In this document: positions 51,311-60,423 of the stretch, piece by piece
Layout: each line of letters starts with the position of its first letter
Position numbering within the stretch: position 1 is the first letter of the stretch
Assembly (NCBI GenBank): GCA_017938645.1
Contig: JAGBBE010000009.1
Coordinates: 1-64,000, forward strand
Source of the DNA: Clostridia bacterium
GTDB taxonomy: Bacteria > Bacillota_A > Clostridia > Christensenellales > Aristaeellaceae
DNA length: 64,000 bases
Direction of reading: 5' to 3'
Translations under genes and position numbers: made by a program
The notes under the pieces: generated by a model
The model's input: only the letters and a program-made list of their open reading frames with translations
Told to the model about the DNA's origin: nothing
Databases searched by the model: none

Positions 51311-52507
51311 TTAGCGATAGCTGTAAGCCATCACAACGCCGTCCATATTGTCCAGACTGGCCTGATAGCCGCTGGCAGGATTGGGAACCGGCAGCGCTAC
51401 GCTTTCGTTATTGCCCACGCCCTTGATGCGTACGACCTCGTAGGCCAGCGCACCATCTTCATAGATGCAGATGTGAGGATGAGCAATCAGGAACTCAATG
51501 TACTCTTCCAGGCACATATCCATCACGCGCATCGCAGCGGAATGGGCTTTGCCAACAAAGCGGTACATGTTCAGCTGGGAAGAAACGCCGGTCTTGTGGC
51601 TCTTATCCTCCCAGGCGCTGTTGGGGAAATCCTTGGACGGGAAACGGAAGACGAAGCCGTACTTCCAGCAATTTTCCGTCAGCCACGCGCCCTGAGCGCT
51701 TTCGGCCTGGAACTTCTGGTCGTTCAGTTCGGAATTTCCGCGCTGATACACGTCCATGCGAACGGTCATACCGGTGTGGTAGTCGCTGGTGCCGGGATAG
51801 TTGACCTTCTTCTTGGTCTCAGCAATCAGGCGCTCGTCGCTGTAACGGCTGCTGAGGGCCTGCATCTGCTCACTGAAAAGCGCTTCCTGCTCAGTGACAG
51901 AGCGGTAGCCTTCCATGGCGATATAATACTCAAGACCTGCTTCCTTTGCAGCACCGAGAGCTTCCTTAAGAGCCTCGTAGGCCGGAGGGAAGAGCTGCAC
52001 GGAGTTGTCCTGCACCTGAATGTCGAAGCCGGAGGACTCACCCACCGGAATCAGGCCTTCCTCGCTGAAATCGGAGGGAAGAGAGTGCCAGGCATTGACC
52101 AGCAGCAGTCCGCCATTAATCAGAGAAGCACGGTCAAGAGAAATGGTGGAGGTGTTTTCCAGTCCAGCGCTGCCTTCATCCTCAACGCGCCAGACCTTGC
52201 CTTCCAGCTCCTTCTCCCAGTAAGGGAGATCGCTGTTATCCTGAACGCTGTCAACAGGCTTGCTGACGATGCTGTTCTGGCTGCGAAGCTCGTTCATGCG
52301 GGCGTTGAACTCCACCTCAGCCTCGGCGTTCTCAGCTTCGATGCGGTCGCGGGTAGCGGTGTAGTCATTGGTAACCGCCATCGAGCATAGGTAGAAAACG
52401 CCGATCCCAACGACAATCAGCGCAGCCAGAATTCCGGCCAGACGCATCAGGGTCTTGTACGGATCACGCTTGATCTTGTGAACCTTTTTGTTGGAATTTG
52501 TACGCAT
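51311..52507 (-). CDS. VanY-fold protein with degenerate active site
   Basis: 398 residues. An N-terminal membrane anchor (LMRLAGILAALIVVGIGVFYL), a coiled segment, then a VanY-type D-Ala-D-Ala carboxypeptidase fold (about 175-355). The fold is clear (GYRSVTEQEALF, PGTSDYHTGMTVRMD, YGFVFRFPSK, MYRFVGKAHSAAM) but the catalytic positions are changed against its two paralogues in this window: SEH to SDY, GICAD to GMTVR, and EPWHFRY to QLNMYRF. All three zinc ligands and the catalytic Glu are therefore gone. Probably a wall-binding or regulatory pseudoenzyme. It follows parB by 29 bases. Confidence 0.85.
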   Translation of the reverse strand: MRTNSNKKVHKIKRDPYKTLMRLAGILAALIVVGIGVFYLCSMAVTNDYTATRDRIEAENAEAEVEFNARMNELRSQNSIVSKPVDSVQDNSDLPYWEKELEGKVWRVEDEGSAGLENTSTISLDRASLINGGLLLVNAWHSLPSDFSEEGLIPVGESSGFDIQVQDNSVQLFPPAYEALKEALGAAKEAGLEYYIAMEGYRSVTEQEALFSEQMQALSSRYSDERLIAETKKKVNYPGTSDYHTGMTVRMDVYQRGNSELNDQKFQAESAQGAWLTENCWKYGFVFRFPSKDFPNSAWEDKSHKTGVSSQLNMYRFVGKAHSAAMRVMDMCLEEYIEFLIAHPHICIYEDGALAYEVVRIKGVGNNESVALPVPNPASGYQASLDNMDGVVMAYSYR

Positions 52508-52536
52508 ACAATACCACCTTTTCTTGCTTGAAAGTG

Positions 52537-53376
52537 TCAGTCAAGCAGACGTCCGATAACCTCGTAGAGATGTTCCAGTTCTTCAGCCGTGCTGTAGGAA
52601 AGAACGATCTTGCCCTTCTTTTCAGTGCCGGTGAACGTAGTTTTCAGGCCCAGCGCTTCGCGCATGCTGTTCTGCAGAGACTCCAGTTCAGGAGAAATCG
52701 TGCGGGGCTTTTTAGGTGCCGCAGGCTTTTCGCGGGCTGCTTCCTCCAGCCTGCGAACGCTCCAGCCGTGCAATACGCACTGATGCGCCAGTTCCAGCTT
52801 GCGTGATTCGCTTTCAAGACCAGCCAGAACGCGGGCATGTCCGGCGCTGAGATCCCCCACAACCACCAGATCGGTAATCTCCTTGGGAAGATTGAGCAGT
52901 CGAAGGATGTTGGCAATGGCCGGGCGGCTCTTGCCGAGCTTCTTCGCCGCCTGATCCTGCGTATATCTGTATTCCTGCATGAGACTGCGGATGGCTGCAG
53001 CTTCTTCGATGGGATTGAGATCTTCACGCTGAAGATTTTCAATCAGCGCCGCTTCCATCTGTTGCTCGCTGGTCATCTCTCGTACAATGCAGGGAACCGT
53101 GGCAAGACCGGCTATTCTGGATGCACGATAGCGCCTTTCACCGGCAACAATGCGGTAGCGCGATCCGTTTTCCACCACCAGAATAGGTGACAGAACGCCC
53201 GCTTCGCGAATGCTCTGCGCCAGCTGTTCCAGCGCATCCTTGTCAAAATCACGTCTGGGTTGGTCGGTATTGGGATCGATATCATCGATGGCGATGTCGC
53301 GTACAACCGTTTCAAGCAGGCTGTCGCTCTGAGGCAGAAGAACATCCAGCCCTCTGCCAAGTCCGCCCCGTTTCAT
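52537..53376 (-). CDS. parB: Chromosome-partitioning protein ParB
   Basis: About 279 residues. N-terminal CTP-switch/ParB domain with IDPNTDQPRRDFD, SPILVV and GERRYRASRIAG, helix-turn-helix region TQDQAAKKLGKSRPAIANIL, and the C-terminal dimerisation segment. ParB loads on parS sites and works with ParA and SMC. ATG at 53376 follows AAGGAG; a GTG six bases upstream is in frame. No parS-like 16-mer was noticed in the window. Confidence 0.94.
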   Translation of the reverse strand: MKRGGLGRGLDVLLPQSDSLLETVVRDIAIDDIDPNTDQPRRDFDKDALEQLAQSIREAGVLSPILVVENGSRYRIVAGERRYRASRIAGLATVPCIVREMTSEQQMEAALIENLQREDLNPIEEAAAIRSLMQEYRYTQDQAAKKLGKSRPAIANILRLLNLPKEITDLVVVGDLSAGHARVLAGLESESRKLELAHQCVLHGWSVRRLEEAAREKPAAPKKPRTISPELESLQNSMREALGLKTTFTGTEKKGKIVLSYSTAEELEHLYEVIGRLLD

Positions 53377-53416
53377 TTGCACCTACTCCTTGTATACAAC
53401 GAATCAAATTCGTTGT

Positions 53417-54175
53417 TTATTTCTGCCTTTGCAGAAATTCCTGCGCAAGCCTGCGGTAGCTGTCCGCGCCGATGGAGCGCGGATCATACATGTGAATCGG
53501 CAGTCCGTGGCTGGGAGCCTCTCCCAAACGTACATTGCGCGGGATTGCCGTGGCGAAAACGCGGTGTCTGAAATGCTTCTTGACCTGTTCCACCACCTGC
53601 AGGCCGAGATTTGTACGGCCATCCAGCATTGTCAGCAGCACGCCTTCAATATCCAGACCCGGGTTGAAAGAATGCTTGACACGGTTGACAGTATTCATCA
53701 GGCTGGTAACGCCCTCCAATGCGTAGTACTCGCATTGGATCGGAATCAGCACACGCTGTGCGGCTGTGAGAGCATTGAGCGTAAGGAGTCCCAAAGAGGG
53801 CGGACAATCGATGAAAAGATAATCAAACTGGCCTTCGATGGTTCTCAGCAGGTGCTTGAGACGGTATTCGCGCTTTTCAAGCTCCACCAGTTCCAGTTCA
53901 GCTCCGGCCAGACGGATGTCGGATGGAATCACCCACAGGCCGTTAACCACCGTCTTCTGCACGCAGTTGGGAAGTTCAGCGCGTCCCATCAGGGCTTCAT
54001 ATACGGAATTGACGCCTGTTTTTACACCCAGTCCGCTAGAGGAGTTGCCCTGCGGATCAAGATCGACCAGCAGAACCTTCTTTCCGGCTTCAGCAAGGCA
54101 GGCGGTCAGGTTAATGGCAGTGGTGGTCTTTCCCACTCCGCCTTTTTGATTGGTAATGGCGATTGTTTTGCCCAT
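53417..54175 (-). CDS. parA: Chromosome-partitioning ATPase ParA (Soj)
   Basis: 252 residues. Deviant Walker [27 protein letters not shown], and [14 protein letters not shown]. Works with ParB, encoded 40 bases downstream, to segregate origins. The pair usually sits near the chromosomal origin beside rsmG/mnmG; here it is between VanY-type genes instead. Confidence 0.95.
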   Translation of the reverse strand: MGKTIAITNQKGGVGKTTTAINLTACLAEAGKKVLLVDLDPQGNSSSGLGVKTGVNSVYEALMGRAELPNCVQKTVVNGLWVIPSDIRLAGAELELVELEKREYRLKHLLRTIEGQFDYLFIDCPPSLGLLTLNALTAAQRVLIPIQCEYYALEGVTSLMNTVNRVKHSFNPGLDIEGVLLTMLDGRTNLGLQVVEQVKKHFRHRVFATAIPRNVRLGEAPSHGLPIHMYDPRSIGADSYRRLAQEFLQRQK

Positions 54176-54243
54176 ATTCTGTCCTCAATCCCAATTCACA
54201 TTAGTAGAGCCGGTTTTTCATCCTCCCGGCATACGGGAAAGGA

Positions 54244-55137
54244 TCAGAAAACCAGCGAAACTTCGGCGTCGCCGTCGGTGCCGATCTCGTCGAGCACATA
54301 GCTGGCAGGAGGCGCGTTGAGCTTGAGATTCTCGTAAGCAATCTGCTCCTCAATGCTGCCGCCGCGGGCAAGGAAATCGTCCAGCGCTTCCTGTGCCTCC
54401 ACGGTAAACTCCTCCAGCGTGATGCCCTTGTACATCACATAGGAGGCAATGTACTTGCCCACATAGCGGAAATGCCAGGGCTCAAACTTGATGCCGGTCT
54501 TCTCCTCTGCATTCTCAAGGAAACGGAGAATGAAGCCGTAATCGGCGCAGTTTTCCTTCATCCACTGGGCCTCAGGCGTCCACTTGAAGTCCTGCGTCAT
54601 GGTCGGACGGCCAGCGTAATCATCGTTGAGAATGTCGGCGCAGATGCCGGTCTGATGCTCGCTGGTGCCGGGCTTGGCCACATAGCCATCGTCCACATTA
54701 TTGTTGCGGGCCAGATAGTTGGCATAGGTGGTCGACTGCGTGCCGTAGCTGCGGTAGCCGCTCTTGAGATAAAGCACCATACCATTGTCTCCGTACTCGG
54801 CTACCTTGGTCTTGCCGCTTTCGGTCACGTACTCATATTCCGTCACAAAAGAGGCGGCTTCAAACATGGCCTTAAGCGCGTTGGCAGCAGTTTCCTCCAT
54901 GTAGACAGCTGCAGAGGTCGCGCGCTTGATGCCAGTCACCTTGACCAGCGGATCCGGCTCAAAGCTCTTGTCCAGCAGATTTTCGCCATTGACAAGCATC
55001 GCATACTCAGACTGAATCTCAATCAGCGGGACAGGATAATCCCACGTAACCTCCGGCATCTGAAGCTGTTCTGCCATGGAGGCAGACAGACACAGGCTTA
55101 TCATCATCGCAAGAATCGCGCAAACGAGCTTCTTCAT
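54244..55137 (-). CDS. Exported VanY-type D-Ala-D-Ala carboxypeptidase
   Basis: 297 residues. Signal peptide 1-22 (LVCAILAMMISLCLSASMA). VanY domain about 100-245 with SGYRSYGTQ, the first zinc motif PGTSEHQTGICAD and the second FEPWHFRY with catalytic Glu and zinc His, so the enzyme should be active on peptidoglycan stem peptides. A further 40-residue tail follows. Start overlaps the stop of the next VanY gene (ATGA). Confidence 0.9.
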   Translation of the reverse strand: MKKLVCAILAMMISLCLSASMAEQLQMPEVTWDYPVPLIEIQSEYAMLVNGENLLDKSFEPDPLVKVTGIKRATSAAVYMEETAANALKAMFEAASFVTEYEYVTESGKTKVAEYGDNGMVLYLKSGYRSYGTQSTTYANYLARNNNVDDGYVAKPGTSEHQTGICADILNDDYAGRPTMTQDFKWTPEAQWMKENCADYGFILRFLENAEEKTGIKFEPWHFRYVGKYIASYVMYKGITLEEFTVEAQEALDDFLARGGSIEEQIAYENLKLNAPPASYVLDEIGTDGDAEVSLVF

Positions 55138-55817
55138 GGGAGCACCTCATTCGTAACATTATGGATCAGATAGTCGTATACCTTCAGCTTATGATCGGAC
55201 ATGTACCATTCCATCGGAACGGTGGATTCGTACAGTGCGAGCGCGTGTTCCTTACCAACATAGCGCACATGCCATGGCTCGTACATGTAGCCGGTCACTT
55301 CCTCGTAGCCTTCCAGATAGCGTACGATGAAGCCGAAGCGGTGAGCATTTTCATTCACCCACTGGCCTTCCTGGGTTTTGCCAAAGGAGGGATTGAGCTG
55401 GGAGGAACCCTTGCGGGCCACGTCCATGGCCAGACCGAGCTGGTGCTCGCTGGTGCCGGGACGTGCAGATACGCGATCAGCCTCTTTCTGGCCTACGGTG
55501 GCCTTCTTGCGGCTGTAGATGGAGGACTGCTTGGAGTAGCTTCTGTAGCCGGAGACGATGGAAAGATTAATACCGTCCGCCTTTGCAGCTGCGAACATCT
55601 CTTCCAGTGCTGTCGCCGCATCGTCACGCATGGTCTGGGACATACCCGGGCCGTTTACCTTACGTGTATCAGGCGCATAATGCTCGCTGATCGAATGCTG
55701 GCGGTTTACCAGAAAAACATTTCCTTCGATGTTCTTATCCGGAAGCGCTGCATCCATACTTCCCTGAAGCACTGCGGCGCTGGCTGCCACGATGGAGATC
55801 ACCTTTTCCAGCAGCAA
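55134..55817 (-). CDS. VanY-type D-Ala-D-Ala carboxypeptidase, second copy
   Basis: About 227 residues. Start set at TTG 55817, seven bases after GGGGAGGG; this leaves a signal-like N-terminus (LLEKVISIVAASAAVLQGSM). Active-site motifs are intact: SGYRSYSKQ, PGTSEHQLGLAMD and YEPWHVRY. Divergent enough from the downstream copy to be an old duplication. Confidence 0.88.
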   Translation of the reverse strand: MLLEKVISIVAASAAVLQGSMDAALPDKNIEGNVFLVNRQHSISEHYAPDTRKVNGPGMSQTMRDDAATALEEMFAAAKADGINLSIVSGYRSYSKQSSIYSRKKATVGQKEADRVSARPGTSEHQLGLAMDVARKGSSQLNPSFGKTQEGQWVNENAHRFGFIVRYLEGYEEVTGYMYEPWHVRYVGKEHALALYESTVPMEWYMSDHKLKVYDYLIHNVTNEVLP

Positions 55818-55923
55818 AGCTACATCCCTCCCCTTTCTCTTTATTGTATCATTTTTGTAACACTTACGCAACCATTATCTGAAACTGTCAGCAAAAAAGC
55901 TGTATTTTTCCATGACAAATCCA

Positions 55924-57693
55924 TCAGGATTCGGCTTCCATCAGCTTTCCGCCTTCACGCAGAACGAAATCGACGTTCTGTTTTTCCATACGCAGGGTGA
56001 TGGTTACGCCTTCTTCGACGTATTCCTGTTTGAGGACACTGCCCATGGAATGCAGACGGTTGATCAGACCGTAGTTGGCAAAGGGTACAAGGAAGGTAAC
56101 TTCTTCGGTTCCTGCATCCAGCTCCTGCTCGATCCGGTCAAGCAAACCGTCCAAATTATCACCGGTCACAGCACTGATGCGAACAGCACCCGGCATGCGA
56201 TCGGGAATATCCTCAAACAGATCGCATTTGTTGAGCGCAACAATGCGCGGCGCTTCGTCTGCACCAAGGCTGTCAAGCACCTCTTCCACAGTCGCATGAC
56301 GGCTTTCGAGTTCTTTGTCAGCTCCGTCGCATACAAGCACCAGCACATCGGCGAGCTTTGCCTCTTCCAGCGTGGAACGGAACGCCTGCACCAGATCATG
56401 CGGAAGCTTACGGATAAATCCAACCGTGTCCACCAGAAGCACCTTGCTTCCATGCGGAAGCGTTACCGGACGGCTGACGCTGTCCAGCGTTGCAAACAAC
56501 TGGTCCATAACATAGACGTTTGAGTCGGTCAAACGGTTGAACAGCGTGGATTTTCCCGCGTTGGTGTATCCGACCAATGCAACGATCGGAACGCCGTTTT
56601 TCTCACGGCTCTGACGGCGGAGATTGCGCTGTTTTTCAATCTGCTCAAGTTCGCGTCCGAGGTCGGTCAGGCGCTCGCGGATACGGCGGCGGTTGACTTC
56701 CAGCTTGCTTTCGCCGGGGCCGCGCGTGCCGATGCCGCCGGCAAGACGGCTCAAAACCAGGCCCTGACCCAGCAGACGCTGGCTGCGGTATTTGAGCTGT
56801 GCCATTTCCACCTGCAGTTTGCCTTCGCGGGTGTTGGCGCGAGCAGCAAAGATGTCCAGAATGAGCGCTGTGCGGTCAATGACCTTGACGCGCAGCACCT
56901 CTTCTAGGTTCTTCTGCATCACGCCGGAAAGCTCTTCATCAAAAATGACCAGATCAGCCTGCATGGCCTGTACGCGCAGGCTGAGTTCCTCCGCTTTGCC
57001 ACGGCCGATACAGAACGCCGTATCAGGCTTGGGCCGCTTCTGCAGAACGCGCAGGATGGTTTCAGCGCCCGCTGTTTTGGCAAGTTCCTCCAGCTCGGCC
57101 AGAGATTCTTCGCTTTCAATGCCTACCAGCACGGCGCGCTCGTGTTCCTTCTGCAGTTTCGGAGCCTCTGCAATGTATGCGGCGTCCGTCTCCTCAATCA
57201 GGCCGATCCACTCTGTCTGCGGAAGCTTGCGCGCGCTGATCAATTCCGTGCGGCGCACCTGTCCTTCGTGCTGGGGATCAAGAAACGCGCACTGAACAGA
57301 GGTGGGCCGTCCGTCCTTGCTCACGCCGACAGCACACATTGCATCAAAGCGCATGCTGAGCAAAGCGCTTACGTCAACGTCGCTCAGTTCTCCGTATCCG
57401 TTGGGATGAGTGTGGATGCAGCGGATCATGCTGAGTCTGCGCTCGCTGCGACGAAGGCGTAGATCCGGCAGATCGATTGCGTCCGAACGACCGATAAACA
57501 CGTCCGCAATCTCGCCGTAGCGGGTAATATAGACCGCAATTTCACGGTTCATAGACGCAGAATAGCCGCAGAGGCCGTTCAACAGCTCCTGCGGCATAAA
57601 AACGTCGGGCTCGAGCTGGACGTCGTACAAAGACGCCAGCTCATCCAGAACGCTTTTGCGAATGCCTTCGATATTTCCATGTACTTCGGGCAT
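55924..57693 (-). CDS. hflX: GTPase HflX with N-terminal JAMM-like domain
   Basis: 589 residues, about 170 more than usual HflX. The extra N-terminal part (about 1-165) contains IHTHPNGYGELSDVDVSAL, which matches the HxHPx6SxxD JAMM/RadC metalloprotease-type motif, with a Glu in MNREIAVYI at the expected earlier strand. HflX follows: GTP-binding-N domain (about 180-360, with GTRGPGESKLEVNRR), G domain with GYTNAGKST, DTVGF and NKCD, and C-terminal domain. HflX rescues stalled or hibernating ribosomes. Start after AAAGGA, 30 bases past nifU. Confidence 0.92.
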   Translation of the reverse strand: MPEVHGNIEGIRKSVLDELASLYDVQLEPDVFMPQELLNGLCGYSASMNREIAVYITRYGEIADVFIGRSDAIDLPDLRLRRSERRLSMIRCIHTHPNGYGELSDVDVSALLSMRFDAMCAVGVSKDGRPTSVQCAFLDPQHEGQVRRTELISARKLPQTEWIGLIEETDAAYIAEAPKLQKEHERAVLVGIESEESLAELEELAKTAGAETILRVLQKRPKPDTAFCIGRGKAEELSLRVQAMQADLVIFDEELSGVMQKNLEEVLRVKVIDRTALILDIFAARANTREGKLQVEMAQLKYRSQRLLGQGLVLSRLAGGIGTRGPGESKLEVNRRRIRERLTDLGRELEQIEKQRNLRRQSREKNGVPIVALVGYTNAGKSTLFNRLTDSNVYVMDQLFATLDSVSRPVTLPHGSKVLLVDTVGFIRKLPHDLVQAFRSTLEEAKLADVLVLVCDGADKELESRHATVEEVLDSLGADEAPRIVALNKCDLFEDIPDRMPGAVRISAVTGDNLDGLLDRIEQELDAGTEEVTFLVPFANYGLINRLHSMGSVLKQEYVEEGVTITLRMEKQNVDFVLREGGKLMEAES

Positions 57694-57723
57694 AATGATT
57701 CCTTTCTCTGATGAAGGAGAAAA

Positions 57724-58098
57724 TCAGCCGTTGGGATGCTTCTCCTTGTAATCCTGAATCGCCGCGTGAATGGCTTCCTCAGCCAGCACGGAGCAGTGCA
57801 TCTTAACAGGCGGCAGACCGTCCAGCGCCTCGGCAACGGCTTTGTTGGTCAGTGCCAGCGCTTCGTCGAGGGTCTTGCCCTTAACCATTTCGGTGGCCAT
57901 GCTGCTGGTAGCGATTGCTGCGCCGCAGCCAAAGGTCTTGAACTTCACATCAACGATGATGCCGTTTTCGACCTTTATATCCATCTTCATGATATCTCCG
58001 CACTTGGCATTGCCGACAGTGCCGGAACCGGAAGCGTCGGGAATTTCACCCATGTTGCGGGGGTTTTCAAAATGATCCATCACTTTTTCGCTGTACAT
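57724..58098 (-). CDS. nifU: Iron-sulfur cluster scaffold NifU/IscU-like
   Basis: About 124 residues. The three scaffold cysteines lie in GNAKCGDIMKM, FGCGAAIATSS and MHCSVLAEEA, with the conserved Asp in KCGD. Start at ATG 58098 after AAGGAGG; an upstream in-frame ATG is inside nifS. Directly downstream of nifS, and the pair forms the classic clostridial NifS-NifU assembly system. Confidence 0.94.
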   Translation of the reverse strand: MYSEKVMDHFENPRNMGEIPDASGSGTVGNAKCGDIMKMDIKVENGIIVDVKFKTFGCGAAIATSSMATEMVKGKTLDEALALTNKAVAEALDGLPPVKMHCSVLAEEAIHAAIQDYKEKHPNG

Positions 58099-58130
58099 TG
58101 TATCTGTTCCTCCTTGCAAATATCGAAAAA

Positions 58131-59312
58131 TCAAAGTCCGGCGTAACCGCTGGGCGTCAGCGGGCTCATCATGCGGAGCTTGCGCACAACCTCTGGCAGG
58201 GTTTTGAGAACGTAGTCGACTTCTTCCTCAGTGGTATCGCGGCCAAGGCTCAGGCGCAGGCTGCCATGAGCGATCTCATGAGGCAGGCCGATGGCCAGAA
58301 GCACATGACTGGGATCGAGGGAACCGCTGGTGCAGGCAGAGCCGCTGGAACCGGCCACACCGGCCAGATCCAGACGCATCAGAAGGGCTTCCCCTTCGAT
58401 GTAACGGATGGAAACATTCACGTTGCCGGGCAGGCGCTCGGTGCGGTGACCGTTGAGACGGGTATCAGGAATTGCTTCGAGGATGCCGTCGATCAGACGA
58501 TCGCGCATGGCGGTCATGCGGGCGGCGTACTCGTCCAGTTCTTCCACAGCCAGTTCAATGGCCTTGCCGAGGCCCACAATGCCGGGCAGGTTTTCGGTGC
58601 CTGCACGCAAGCCGCGCTCCTGAGCGCCTCCGTAGATCAGATTGCTGATGCGGATACCCTTGCGAACATACAGCGCGCCAACGCCCTTGGGAGCATGGAA
58701 CTTGTGACCGGAGAGGCTGAGCATATCAACGCCCCAATCAGCAACGTCCACAGGCACAGCGCCCACGGCCTGCACCGCATCGGTGTGGAACAGCACGCCG
58801 GCCTCACGGGTGATCCTGCCGATTTCCTTAATAGGCTGCAGGGTGCCGATTTCGTTGTTGGCTGCCATAATGCTGACCAGCACCGTGTCGGGACGGATGG
58901 CGTTCTTCACATCCTCCGCGCTCACACGGCCAAACTCATCCACCGACAGATAGGTCACTTCGTAGCCCTGCTTTTCGAGATACTCACAGGTGTGCAGCAC
59001 AGCATGATGCTCGATAGAGCTGGTGATGATATGTTTGCCCTTCTTTTCGAGCGCCTTGACCGCGCAGCGGATCGCCCAGTTATCGCTCTCGCTGCCGCCT
59101 GCTGTAAAATAAACCTCGCGAGGCTCGCAATGAATGGCAGATGCCACCTGCTTGCGGGCGTTTTCAACAGCGCGGCGGGCGTCGCGGCCTACACGGTGAA
59201 TGGAGCTGGGATTTCCATAGTTCTGGGTGAAGTACGGAAGCATGGCCTCCACTACCTCGGGACGGGTGGCGGTGGTCGCCGCGTTGTCCATATAGATGAT
59301 TCGATCCGTCAT
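58131..59312 (-). CDS. nifS: Cysteine desulfurase NifS/IscS-like
   Basis: About 393 residues. [17 protein letters not shown] at the N-terminus, PLP lysine in [12 protein letters not shown] (about 200), and the persulfide cysteine in [16 protein letters not shown] (about 325). It supplies sulfur to NifU. ATG 59312 is eight bases after GAGGAAG; another ATG six bases earlier is too close to that site. The rrf2 gene ends three bases upstream. Confidence 0.95.
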   Translation of the reverse strand: MTDRIIYMDNAATTATRPEVVEAMLPYFTQNYGNPSSIHRVGRDARRAVENARKQVASAIHCEPREVYFTAGGSESDNWAIRCAVKALEKKGKHIITSSIEHHAVLHTCEYLEKQGYEVTYLSVDEFGRVSAEDVKNAIRPDTVLVSIMAANNEIGTLQPIKEIGRITREAGVLFHTDAVQAVGAVPVDVADWGVDMLSLSGHKFHAPKGVGALYVRKGIRISNLIYGGAQERGLRAGTENLPGIVGLGKAIELAVEELDEYAARMTAMRDRLIDGILEAIPDTRLNGHRTERLPGNVNVSIRYIEGEALLMRLDLAGVAGSSGSACTSGSLDPSHVLLAIGLPHEIAHGSLRLSLGRDTTEEEVDYVLKTLPEVVRKLRMMSPLTPSGYAGL

Positions 59313-59314
59313 GA

Positions 59315-59734
59315 TCATTCTTCCTCGCTTTCGCACGGTTGGGTAAGCATATCGCCCAAATGGATTTTTTCCAGTTCTGCGTTGATGGAGTCGGTCGCCT
59401 TCTGCCATACTCTTCTCACCGGACAGGTGCCTGACTTATGACAGACGGCTTCTGCATTGGCGCAGCTGCTCAGTTCAATGGGACCTTCCACGGCGTCGAT
59501 GATATCGCGCAGGCTGGTTTCCTGCGGCATGGTCGCAATCTGATATCCGCCCTGCGCGCCGCGCACGGTACTTACAAGGCCCGCACGTCTGAGGTTTCCC
59601 AGAATCTGCTCCAGATATTGCTTGGGAACGCCAATGGTGGAAATACTTTGCAGCGTCTGCGGCCCTTCGCCGGAATGAAGCGCCAGATAATACATGGCGT
59701 ACAGGCCGTACTTGCCGCGTGTTGATAGTTTCAT
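59315..59734 (-). CDS. Rrf2/IscR-family transcriptional regulator
   Basis: About 139 residues: winged helix [19 protein letters not shown], recognition segment [19 protein letters not shown] and wing GAQGGY, then three cysteines ([14 protein letters not shown]) with spacing like the [2Fe-2S] ligands of IscR. It likely represses the rrf2-nifS-nifU operon when clusters are plentiful. Start ATG 59734 after AAGGAG. The upstream 59735-59885 region is AT-rich and presumably holds the promoter, not clearly recognised. Confidence 0.92.
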   Translation of the reverse strand: MKLSTRGKYGLYAMYYLALHSGEGPQTLQSISTIGVPKQYLEQILGNLRRAGLVSTVRGAQGGYQIATMPQETSLRDIIDAVEGPIELSSCANAEAVCHKSGTCPVRRVWQKATDSINAELEKIHLGDMLTQPCESEEE

Positions 59735-59886
59735 GGACAGCTCCTTACTTTTCAGACCCGTTTCCCGGATCTTACGGATATGGTTTACCCGGCGATAAAA
59801 CCTTTGAAACCACAATTCCGACTTTTTTGCTAGGATTTCCGGAAGCAAGGATATCATGATTGTGTTTTTCTGTCAATGGATACACG

Positions 59887-59913
59887 AAAAAAGAAGGCCC
59901 GAAGGCCTTCTTT
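59887..59913 (-). terminator. Terminator of the YfcE-type gene
   Basis: AAAGAAGGCC / GGCCTTCTTT stem with CGAA loop (plus-strand reading) and a T-run on the minus strand, 13 bases after the stop. Confidence 0.85.
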
Positions 59914-59925
59914 AATGATACAATA

Positions 59926-60423
59926 TCAATCCCACCGGACAATTCCGGGCATGATTCCCCCATTGTCCTCCACGAAAATTTCCGCAAAAGCCGCAGCCTT
60001 GGGCCTGCGTTCGCACACCGCGCCCGGGTTGATCATGTACAGTCCGTATTCAATTTCAATATCAGCCCTGTGGGTATGACCGTACAGAGCAACCTGCGCC
60101 TCGCGTTCACGCGCAGCGAACCACAGGCGCTCAAAACCATACTTCACATACCGCGTATGCCCGTGGCAGGCATAAAAGACGACCTTGCCTACCCGGAAAC
60201 TGATTTCCTGCGGGTTATCGCTTCGCCAGTCATTGTTTCCGCTTACGGCATAGCAAACTGTTCCCTGTGCCTCCCATTCAGGACGCACCTTTTCAAAATC
60301 ATCCGCGCCGTCGCCGAGAAACACGGCGATATCAACCGCACCCGATCTCTTCGCCATCTGATAGCACTCCCGAAGCCCCTCTGCATCTCCATGGGAATCG
60401 GACAGGGCAATTACGCGCTTCAT
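59926..60423 (-). CDS. YfcE/MJ0936-family metallophosphoesterase
   Basis: 165 residues. Metallophosphatase motifs [34 protein letters not shown] and YGHTHRADI. Related enzymes hydrolyse phosphodiesters; cellular substrate uncertain. The start overlaps the stop of the fused rph gene by four bases, an arrangement also common for rph-rdgB-yfcE in Bacillota. Confidence 0.9.
   Translation of the reverse strand: MKRVIALSDSHGDAEGLRECYQMAKRSGAVDIAVFLGDGADDFEKVRPEWEAQGTVCYAVSGNNDWRSDNPQEISFRVGKVVFYACHGHTRYVKYGFERLWFAAREREAQVALYGHTHRADIEIEYGLYMINPGAVCERRPKAAAFAEIFVEDNGGIMPGIVRWD

Noticed and set aside
52500..55900. Search for parS near parAB
   Set aside because: No TGTTTCACGTGAAACA-like site noticed by eye here or elsewhere in the window; a pattern search of the full genome would decide.
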